Translations under genes and position numbers: made by a program
NCBI GenBank assembly: GCA_016293265.1
Contig: JAEDEN010000030.1
Coordinates: forward strand, 1 to 20,229
Direction: 5' to 3'
DNA length: 20,229 nucleotides
Origin: Oscillospiraceae bacterium
GTDB taxonomy: Bacteria > Bacillota > Clostridia > Oscillospirales > Oscillospiraceae
Notes under the pieces: model-generated
Databases searched by the model: none
The model's input: the letters and a program-made list of their open reading frames with translations, nothing else
What the model was told of the DNA's origin: nothing
Shown: positions 6,545-12,661 of the stretch, piece by piece
Layout of the letters: each line of letters begins with the position of its first letter
How positions within the stretch are numbered: the stretch's first letter is position 1

Positions 6545-7336
6545 TTATTTCCGCGCTTTCGGAATATGGATGGTGACCAGAATCTCCTCCTCCGTTTCCT
6601 CCCGCTCCGTCCGGGCGTCCACCCCCGCCTGGCGCACCAAGCGCACTCCCCGGTCCAGGCTGTTCAGGAAAAGGCGCACATCCTTCAAAATAAAGGTCCG
6701 CTTCCCCGCCGGCGCGGATTGCAGCGCAGCCAGGCGGCGCTCGATGTACTGCTCCGCCTGGGCCACGTTCAGATGGTGCTTTGCCATGTACCTGGCGGCG
6801 GAAATGCGCTCCCCCTCCTCTTCCAGCCGCAAAAGGGCCCGGGCATGGCGCTCTGTCAGGCCGTTTGCCGTTAAAACGGACCGGCACTCCTCTCCCAGCC
6901 GCAAAAGACGCAGCTTGTTGGCCAGGGCGGAGGGGGAGCGGCCCAGCCTTGCGGCGGCCTCCTCCTGGGTGATGCCGGTTTTTTGTATGTAGTCGGCGAT
7001 GGCGGCAGCCTCCTCAAAGTAGTGCAGGTCCCGCCGCTGAAGATTTTCCACCAGGGCCAACAGGGCGGAGGTATCCTCATCCGCCACAGATACGATACAG
7101 GGCACCGTCCGCAGCCCCGCCATTTTCGCCGCCCGCAGCCGGCGCTCCCCGGCCACAAGCTCCCAGTCCTCGCCGCATTTGCGCACCGTCAAAGGCTGCA
7201 GGATGCCCACCCGGCGGATCGAGGCGGAAAGCTGGCGCAGTCCCTCTTCCTCAAAGATCTCCCGGGGCTGGCGGGGGTTGGGCCGGATGGCGGAGGGCGG
7301 CAGCTCCAAAAGGACCCGTCTCACTTTACCTTCCAT
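6545..7336 (-). CDS. ParB-family CTPase, Noc-like
   Basis: A 263-residue ParB paralogue, separate from the true parB at 17766. The N-terminal ParB/Sulfiredoxin-like domain holds the CTP-binding GERR motif (63-66) and ENLQRRDL (97-104). A helix-turn-helix follows (about 120-145, ITQEEAAARLGRSPSALANKL), then a C-terminal dimerisation region. It lacks the GLGKGLGALLG N-terminus by which true ParB stimulates ParA, which favours nucleoid-occlusion protein Noc. It also lacks an obvious amphipathic membrane-targeting N-terminus of the Bacillus Noc kind. The start at 7336 is chosen for its AAGGAGGG ribosome binding site; an in-frame ATG at 7384 lies upstream of the likely -10. It is divergent from zapA and followed by the VanW gene. 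A Noc role is probable; another ParB-like regulator is possible. Confidence 0.85.
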   Translation of the reverse strand: MEGKVRRVLLELPPSAIRPNPRQPREIFEEEGLRQLSASIRRVGILQPLTVRKCGEDWELVAGERRLRAAKMAGLRTVPCIVSVADEDTSALLALVENLQRRDLHYFEEAAAIADYIQKTGITQEEAAARLGRSPSALANKLRLLRLGEECRSVLTANGLTERHARALLRLEEEGERISAARYMAKHHLNVAQAEQYIERRLAALQSAPAGKRTFILKDVRLFLNSLDRGVRLVRQAGVDARTEREETEEEILVTIHIPKARK

Positions 7337-7361
7337 GGTTTCCCTCCTTCCTTTTTCGCTC

Positions 7362-7367
7362 ATTGTA
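7362..7367 (-). promoter_or_regulatory. Possible -10 of the Noc-like gene
   Basis: TACAAT on the minus strand, 25 bases upstream of the ATG at 7336, within the same GCTACAATG context as the VanW-gene promoter at 6458. No convincing -35 is seen at 16-18 bases, so the call is tentative. Confidence 0.3.
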
Positions 7368-7477
7368 GCCCAGCTTTTCCGCAAAGTCGGATGGAATGCG
7401 TCGAAGGGGATGATTTTGTAGGGGAATCTTTCCGGGGCGAAAATTTACGGAAATGGGTGTTTTTTTCCTTTGGGTTA

Positions 7478-7486
7478 TGGTATACT
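7478..7486 (+). promoter_or_regulatory. Extended -10 promoter of zapA
   Basis: TGG-TATACT: an extended -10 with TATACT at 7481-7486. The -35 region is only T-rich (around 7458-7463). Transcription would start near 7493, giving a leader of about 57 bases before zapA. It could drive zapA and the coupled U32 gene. Confidence 0.6.
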
Positions 7487-7549
7487 ACATTCTGAATAAT
7501 TGGGCGCTCCCATCGCCCTGCCAATACAGACATAGAGAGGGGAATTTCC

Positions 7550-7879
7550 ATGGCAAACCGTGTCGTCGTCACCATCTGCGGGGAGGAATACACCTTCGTG
7601 GCGGAGGAGTCCACCGCCTACACCCAAAAGGTGGCCGCCTATGTGGATGAAAAAATGGATGAGGTACTGAAGAGCATCAAGGTTGGCCGCACCGACGCCG
7701 CCATTCTCACCGCCGCCAATATTGCCGATGAGCTGTTTAAGGCCCAGGCTGCCAGCGAGCAGCTCCGGGGCCAGATCAAGGGATACCTGGACGAGGCCGG
7801 CAAGGCCCAGGCAGAGGCCAGCGAGCTGCGCCGCGAGGTGTTCCGCCTGCAGCAGAGGCTGGAGGGCAAGAACCGCTGA
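7550..7879 (+). CDS. zapA: Cell division protein ZapA
   Basis: A small cytoplasmic protein that bundles FtsZ filaments and stabilises the Z-ring. At 109 residues it has the family layout: a compact N-terminal ZapA domain (RVVVTICGEEYTFVAEESTAYTQKVAAYVDEKMDEVLKS is in family style for residues 4-42), the conserved DAAILTAANIADELFKA segment, then a long C-terminal coiled coil (about 60-107) for dimer and tetramer formation. The ATG at 7550 follows GAGAGGGGA. The stop overlaps the next start as TGATG, so zapA and the U32 gene should be translationally coupled. It is divergent from the Noc-like gene, another division-site factor, across a 213-base shared promoter region. Confidence 0.93.
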   Translation: MANRVVVTICGEEYTFVAEESTAYTQKVAAYVDEKMDEVLKSIKVGRTDAAILTAANIADELFKAQAASEQLRGQIKGYLDEAGKAQAEASELRREVFRLQQRLEGKNR

Positions 7880-9990
7880 TGCGTCCTGAGCTTCTCTCCC
7901 CCGCCGGTTCCCCGGAAGCCCTCCGCGCCGCCGTGCAAAGCGGCGCGGACGCGGTGTATCTGGGGTGGGGCGAATTCAATGCCCGACGCAGCGCCAAAAA
8001 TTTCTCCGATGAGGAATTTCGTCAGGCGCTGCGCTATTGTCATGCCCGGGGCGTGCGGGTGTTTCTGACCCTCAACACCCTTCTCACCGACCGGGAGCTG
8101 CCCAAAGCCCTGGAGACCGCCGCCCAGGCCAGCAGCCTGGGAGTGGACGCTGTTCTGGTACAGGACTGGGGCCTTTTTGACCTTTTGCGCAAGTGCCTTC
8201 CGGACATCCCCCTCCACGCCAGCACCCAGATGAGCGTATTTACCAGCGGCGGCGCCCGGGAAGCCGCCGGAGATGGCTGCCAGCGGGTGGTCATCGCCCG
8301 GGAATGCTCCCGGGAAGACACCAAAACCATCATCGAAAACACCCCCGCCGAGATCGAGATCTTCGTCCACGGCGCCCTTTGTATGTGTTATTCAGGCCAG
8401 TGCGCCATGAGCGCCCTGATCGGCGGCCGCTCGGGCAACCGGGGCCGCTGCGCCCAGCCCTGCCGCCTCCCCTATGGGATCGACGGCAAAGCCGGGAAAA
8501 AATACCCCCTGAGTCTGAAGGATAGCTGCCTTGCCGGAGAACTGGAAGACATGGCCCGGATGGGCGTTTCCTGTCTCAAGCTGGAAGGCCGCATGAAGCG
8601 GCCGGAGTATGTGGCGGTCATCGCCCGCATCTACTCCACCCTTCTGGAGGAAAACCGCGCCCCCACTCCCCGGGAGGAGCAGGAGCTGGAGGAAGCCTTT
8701 TCCCGCTCCGGCTTTACCGACTGGTACTGGACGGGCCGCCGGGGCGCGGGGATGTTCGGCACCCGGCCGGAAAACGCGGCGGAGCCCAAAGAGCTCTTTG
8801 CGGCGGCCCGGGCCCAATACGAAAAAGAGAGCCGCCAGAGCGTTCCGGTGCATTTTTCCTTCCGCGCCTCGGCGGGCGAGGCGGCGGAACTGACGGCCCA
8901 CGACGGGGAAGGCCACCGTGTCACCGTTACGGGTCCCCAGCCGGAAGCGGCCCGCAGCCGGGCGGTCACGGCCGAGGAGATCCAAAGCCGCCTGGGAAAG
9001 ACAGGGGGCACTCCCTACCGCTGCGCGGAAGTACGGGCGAAGGTGGGAGAGGGCCTGTCCCTTCCCGCCAGCGCCGTCAATGCCCTTCGCCGGGAGGCCC
9101 TGGACGCCTTGACGGAAGCCCGCGTTGCCCCGCCTCCCCGGCGCCGGCTGGCCGCCCCTCCCCTGCCGGAGGCCGGCTGCGGCGCGGCAGAGCCGGAATT
9201 CACGGTTTCGGTGATGAATCCCTGCCAAATTACAAAGGAATTGCTGGCCCTGGGCCCCGCCCGGGTATACGCCCCGGTGGAGGTACTGGCCGCCATGGAC
9301 TCCCTGCCCCAAGGGGACAGCGAGTGGTGCGCCATTTTGCCCCGTGTCTGGCGTGACCGGGACGAAGGGGAGCTGAGATCCCTCCTGGCGCGGGCCGGGG
9401 AAAAGGGCGTTACCGCCGCCCTCCTCGGCAACATCGGCCACTTCTCCCTGGTACGGGAGAGCGGGCTGCACCTCTACGGCGATTTCGGCCTGAATGTGTT
9501 CAATGCCCGCTCCATGGACTACCTTCGCGGGAAGGGGCTGGAAAGCGCCTGCGTCTCCTTTGAGCTGCGCTTTGCCCAGATCCGGGACATGGCAAAGATC
9601 CTCCCCGCCGAGGCCATTGTCTATGGCCGCCTGCCCCTGATGATTACGGAAAACTGCCTGGTGCAGAACTCCGTGGGCTGCAAGCTGGACCGGACCGGCC
9701 AGTGCGTACCCGGAAACGCCCCCTGCGGCCAGGGCCACTGTCTTGTTGACCGCACCGGCGCGGCCTTCCCCATGCTGCCTGCCTACGGCCACCGGACGGA
9801 GCTGCAGAACAGCCGTCCCCTGTGGCTGGCCGACCGGCCGGAGTACCGCCGGGCGGGCCTTGCCTACGCCAGGCTGCGCTTCACCACGGAAGCCCCCCGG
9901 GAGTGCGCAGAGGTGTTCCGGGCCTACCGCCAGGGCGAGGGCGCAAGAGGCGAGTTCACCCGGGGCCTTTACGAACGGGGCGTGGAATAA
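7879..9990 (+). CDS. U32-family Fe-S protein (RlhA/collagenase-like, DUF3656 type)
   Basis: A 703-residue protein of the U32 'peptidase' family. Characterised members with this architecture, E. coli RlhA above all, hydroxylate 23S rRNA, and relatives (TrhP, UbiU/V) also act in oxygen-independent hydroxylation; older annotations say collagenase. The N-terminus MRPELLSPAGSPEALRAAV opens a TIM-barrel-like domain. The core motif HGALCMCYSGQCAMS to RCAQPCR places cysteines at 168, 170, 175, 191 and 195. With the Cys in SLKDSC (about 215-220) these can supply the [4Fe-4S] ligands known in the family. A DUF3656-like insert (about 310-415) is followed by a second U32-type half (from about 440). Which RNA it modifies is not readable from sequence. 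It overlaps zapA by one base. Confidence 0.85.
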   Translation: MRPELLSPAGSPEALRAAVQSGADAVYLGWGEFNARRSAKNFSDEEFRQALRYCHARGVRVFLTLNTLLTDRELPKALETAAQASSLGVDAVLVQDWGLFDLLRKCLPDIPLHASTQMSVFTSGGAREAAGDGCQRVVIARECSREDTKTIIENTPAEIEIFVHGALCMCYSGQCAMSALIGGRSGNRGRCAQPCRLPYGIDGKAGKKYPLSLKDSCLAGELEDMARMGVSCLKLEGRMKRPEYVAVIARIYSTLLEENRAPTPREEQELEEAFSRSGFTDWYWTGRRGAGMFGTRPENAAEPKELFAAARAQYEKESRQSVPVHFSFRASAGEAAELTAHDGEGHRVTVTGPQPEAARSRAVTAEEIQSRLGKTGGTPYRCAEVRAKVGEGLSLPASAVNALRREALDALTEARVAPPPRRRLAAPPLPEAGCGAAEPEFTVSVMNPCQITKELLALGPARVYAPVEVLAAMDSLPQGDSEWCAILPRVWRDRDEGELRSLLARAGEKGVTAALLGNIGHFSLVRESGLHLYGDFGLNVFNARSMDYLRGKGLESACVSFELRFAQIRDMAKILPAEAIVYGRLPLMITENCLVQNSVGCKLDRTGQCVPGNAPCGQGHCLVDRTGAAFPMLPAYGHRTELQNSRPLWLADRPEYRRAGLAYARLRFTTEAPRECAEVFRAYRQGEGARGEFTRGLYERGVE

Positions 9991-10036
9991 GGACCCGCAG
10001 GGCACGGAAACAGCCTTTTGCCCCCGAAAATTAGAA

Positions 10037-10068
10037 TACAATTTGTAATACAAAAGTTATATTATACA
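10037..10068 (+). promoter_or_regulatory. AT-rich repeat and promoter-like region upstream of dut
   Basis: In an otherwise GC-rich surrounding, 10031-10080 is strongly AT-rich. It contains the dyad TACAA-T-TTGTA (10037-10047) and three copies of the hexamer-like WATACA, and overlapping TATATT/TTATAC -10 candidates near 10058-10068. No clear -35 is seen. It probably holds the dut promoter and possibly an operator. Confidence 0.4.
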
Positions 10069-10093
10069 AATATCAATCATTTTGGAGCCATCT

Positions 10094-10528
10094 ATGGAAG
10101 AAATCAAGGTCAAATACTATCATGACGACATGGAGGAGCTTTGCTATGTGGCGGGCAAATCCGACTGGATCGACCTGCGCAGCGCCGAGGAAGTAACGCT
10201 GAAGGCAGGCGAGTTCCGTCTCATCCCCCTGGGGCTTGCCATCGCCCTGCCGGAGGGATACGAGGCCCATCTGGTGCCCCGCAGCTCCACCTTTAAGAAT
10301 TACGGCATTTTGCAGACCAACTCCATGGGCGTGGTGGATTACTCTTACCGCGGTGACGGCGACGAGTGGCGGATGCCCGTATACGCCACCCGGGATGTGA
10401 CCATCGAAAAGGGCGCCCGCATCTGCCAGTTCCGCATTATGAAAAACCAACCCACGCTGAAATTCACCCGGGTGGACCACCTGGACAGCCCTGACCGGGG
10501 CGGCTTCGGTTCCACGGGCAGAAAATAA
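10094..10528 (+). CDS. dut: dUTP diphosphatase (dUTPase)
   Basis: Hydrolyses dUTP to dUMP and pyrophosphate, keeping uracil out of DNA and supplying thymidylate synthase. At 144 residues it has the homotrimeric dUTPase size, and all five family motifs can be read: DLRSAE (27-32), PRSST (62-66), GVVDYSYRGD (79-88), RICQFRI (109-115) and the C-terminal lid RGGFGSTG (135-142). The catalytic Asp of motif 3 is present (D82). The ATG at 10094 has GGAG 6 bases before it; a TTG four codons earlier lies over that ribosome binding site and is rejected. It follows the U32 gene by 103 bases with its own AT-rich promoter region. Confidence 0.93.
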   Translation: MEEIKVKYYHDDMEELCYVAGKSDWIDLRSAEEVTLKAGEFRLIPLGLAIALPEGYEAHLVPRSSTFKNYGILQTNSMGVVDYSYRGDGDEWRMPVYATRDVTIEKGARICQFRIMKNQPTLKFTRVDHLDSPDRGGFGSTGRK

Positions 10529-10543
10529 GAGGGCCGCGCGCCC

Positions 10544-10573
10544 CCGCCCCGGAGGCGGCGGACGTCCGCAGCC
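10544..10573 (+). other. Two overlapping GC hairpins in the dut-maf gap
   Basis: CCGCC (10544-10548) can pair with GGCGG (10554-10558). Alternatively GGCGGCGG (10554-10561) can pair with CCGCAGCC (10566-10573), with one mismatch and loop ACGT. The two share the same strand, so they exclude each other. There is no T-run on the + strand, so this is not a terminator. It precedes the maf ribosome binding site by about 12 bases. Confidence 0.35.
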
Positions 10574-10596
10574 GCGGTATAAAAAAGAGGTAACTT

Positions 10597-11169
10597 ATGT
10601 CAAAAATCGTTTTGGCCTCCGGGTCCCCCCGGCGGCAGGAGCTTTTGGAGCGCATCGGCATCACGGAATTTGAGGTCCGCGTGCCCCAGGTAGAGGAATC
10701 CTTTCCCGAAGGGCTGACTCCCCAGCAGGTGGTGGAGTACATCTCCCGGGAAAAATCCCAGGCAGTTCCCTCCTCGGAGGAAGAGATCGTCATCACGGCG
10801 GACACCATGGTGTTTCTGGACGACGCCCGCCTGGGGAAACCCGCGGATGAGGATGACGCCCTGCGGATGCTCACGGCCCTCCAGGGCCGCCGCCATACCG
10901 TCTGCACCGGCGTGACCGTGCGCCAGGGCGGAAGGTGCATCACCGGGTCCGAGACCACCCACGTCTACTTCCGCAGCGCCACACAGCAGGAGCTGCGGGC
11001 CTACATCAAAACCGGCGAGCCCATGGATAAGGCCGGCTCCTACGGCATTCAGGGCAAGGGCGCCCTTTTGGTGGAAAAACTGGACGGCGACTTTTTCAAC
11101 GTCATGGGCCTGCCGGTTTTGCGGCTGTCCCGGATGCTGGAGCAATTCGGCGTTGCCTTTTTCCAATAA
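10597..11169 (+). CDS. maf: Maf/YhdE-type nucleotide pyrophosphatase
   Basis: Hydrolyses nucleoside triphosphates to monophosphates as a house-cleaning enzyme; overproduction of the Bacillus protein blocks septum formation. The 190-residue protein starts with the family phosphate-binding motif ASGSPRR (7-13). It has the catalytic ITADT (D69) and GKPAD, and the KAGSYGIQGKGA segment typical of the dTTP/UTP-specific YhdE branch rather than the YceF branch. The ATG is preceded by AAGAGGTAA. In Bacillus maf stands before radC-mreB-mreC-mreD; here it leads directly into mreC, so the location is conserved but two genes are missing. Confidence 0.93.
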   Translation: MSKIVLASGSPRRQELLERIGITEFEVRVPQVEESFPEGLTPQQVVEYISREKSQAVPSSEEEIVITADTMVFLDDARLGKPADEDDALRMLTALQGRRHTVCTGVTVRQGGRCITGSETTHVYFRSATQQELRAYIKTGEPMDKAGSYGIQGKGALLVEKLDGDFFNVMGLPVLRLSRMLEQFGVAFFQ

Positions 11170-11208
11170 GGCCCCTTCCTCGCCCACCACATTTTGGGAG
11201 GCATTTCC

Positions 11209-12051
11209 TTGAAAAATTTTCTGAGAAACCACGGGATATGGGTGCTGTTTGCCGGGGCGGTGGTCGCCGCGGCTCTGGCGCTGATGTCCTTTTTCAGCGC
11301 CTCTTCCTCTCCCCTCGCCAACCTCACCGGCATCATCGCCTCCCCCTTCCGCAGCGCCTACACCTCCGTTGCCACCTGGTTCAACGATAAGCAGGCCTAC
11401 TACAAGAATGTGAAGGCTCTGGAGGAGGAAAATGCCGCGCTGAAGAAAACCATCGCCGAGATGGAGGAGACCGTCCGCCAGGCCCAGGCGGACCGGGACG
11501 AAAACAGCCTGCTCCGGGAGCTTTTGAACCTGCGCGCCCAGCGGCGGGACCTTTCCGACCTGGAGGCAGCCACCATCACGGAGCATTCCGTCACCAACTG
11601 GGCCTCCTCCCTGACGCTGAACAAGGGTACTGCCCACGGCGTAGAGGTGGGCGACAGCGTCATCGACTCCACCGGCGCCCTGGTGGGCGTCATTGATGAG
11701 GCGGGCTACAACTGGTCCACCGTCCTCACCACCGTGGACACCGACACCTCCCTTGGCGCCCGGGTCTTCCGCACCAAGGACCTGGGCCTTGCCCAGGGGG
11801 ATTTTGCCCTGATGGGGCAGACCCTTCTGCGCCTGGACTACCTTCCCTCCGACTGCGAGCTACTCTCCGGCGACCTGGTGGAGACCAGCGGCCTGGGCGG
11901 CTTCTTCCCCACGGGCCTTGTCATCGGCTATGTGAAGGAGGTGCGGCCGGACGATTCCGGCGCGGCCTCCTACGCCATCGTGGAGCCGGCGGTGGATTTT
12001 GACGCGCTGACGGAGGTCTTTGTCATCAAGTCCTTCAATATCGTCACATGA
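11209..12051 (+). CDS. mreC: Rod shape-determining protein MreC
   Basis: A bitopic membrane protein of the elongasome, linking the cytoplasmic machinery to PBP2 and activating it. Sequence parts: a short cytoplasmic N-terminus, one membrane helix (about 10-30), a coiled coil (about 68-108, ALEEENAALKKTIAEMEE onward), then the extracytoplasmic double beta-barrel (about 115-280) with GTAHGVEVGDSVIDSTGALVG-like family sequence. The start is taken as TTG at 11209, seven bases after GGGAGG. A TTG at 11194 overlaps that ribosome binding site and is unlikely. The 280-residue length is normal. mreD follows after 57 bases. Confidence 0.93.
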   Translation: MKNFLRNHGIWVLFAGAVVAAALALMSFFSASSSPLANLTGIIASPFRSAYTSVATWFNDKQAYYKNVKALEEENAALKKTIAEMEETVRQAQADRDENSLLRELLNLRAQRRDLSDLEAATITEHSVTNWASSLTLNKGTAHGVEVGDSVIDSTGALVGVIDEAGYNWSTVLTTVDTDTSLGARVFRTKDLGLAQGDFALMGQTLLRLDYLPSDCELLSGDLVETSGLGGFFPTGLVIGYVKEVRPDDSGAASYAIVEPAVDFDALTEVFVIKSFNIVT

Positions 12052-12108
12052 CCCGTGGCGTCCGTCCGCGGCGTTCTTTCCCACTTTTTCCTTTTCGGAG
12101 GGTTCACC

Positions 12109-12621
12109 ATGCTTGCCCGCAACGAGACAATCTTCAAATGGACGCTGTACACAATGGCATCCCTCCTGTGCGTATTCGTACAGGGGGCGGTTTTGCAGCG
12201 CATCGTCCTTCTCGGAGTGCTCCCCTTCCTTTATCCCCTTCTGGCGGCCATCCCCGCCACCTACGAGCAGCCTGTCCCCGCCACGGTGTTCGCCCTGTGC
12301 ACGGGCGTTTTCTGTGACCTGCTGCTCCCCGCCCCCATTCCCTGCTTTTATACCCTGGTCTTCCCTGTAGCGGGACTGTGCGCCTCCCTTCTTTCCCAGA
12401 GCATTCTGCCCGCGGGATACCTCTGCTCCTTTGCGGCCGCGGCCGCGGCCTTTTTGCTGACAGACGGCTTCCACTGCTTTCTTCTCTGGGCCGGAGGCCA
12501 GGCCGCCTGGGGCGCGGGGCTTTCCGTCATGGCCAGGGAAATGCTGCTGACGCTGCCCCTGGTGATCCCTGTGACGCTTCTTTACCGGGGCGTTTACCGG
12601 CGCACCCACCTGGATGACTGA
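12109..12621 (+). CDS. mreD: Rod shape-determining protein MreD
   Basis: Integral membrane partner of MreC in lateral wall synthesis. The 170-residue protein is very hydrophobic, with about five to six membrane helices, and has the family's Asp in GVFCDLLLPAPIPCFY. Sequence similarity in MreD is weak, so the call leans on size, topology and position between mreC and the PBP2 gene. The ATG at 12109 has GGAGGG 6 bases upstream. A GTG at 12055, just after the mreC stop, would add 18 residues but has no ribosome binding site. Residues about 107-112 are encoded by an almost pure GCG/GCC alanine run. Confidence 0.85.
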   Translation: MLARNETIFKWTLYTMASLLCVFVQGAVLQRIVLLGVLPFLYPLLAAIPATYEQPVPATVFALCTGVFCDLLLPAPIPCFYTLVFPVAGLCASLLSQSILPAGYLCSFAAAAAAFLLTDGFHCFLLWAGGQAAWGAGLSVMAREMLLTLPLVIPVTLLYRGVYRRTHLDD

Positions 12622-12661
12622 ACCGGGTATGTGATCTGCGATTTTTGAGAAAGGAGGCCTT

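Noticed and set aside
8392..10053. 553-residue minus-strand open frame opposite the U32 gene
   Set aside because: Antisense to a well-supported gene, Gly/Ala/Pro-rich, no recognisable domain or ribosome binding site.
10741..10754. ATCTCCCGGGAAAA, 12 of 14 matches to the Bacillus Noc binding site
   Set aside because: Lies inside maf codons for Ser-Arg-Glu, a very common TCC-CGG-GAA combination in this GC-rich DNA; imperfect at both ends, so chance is likely.
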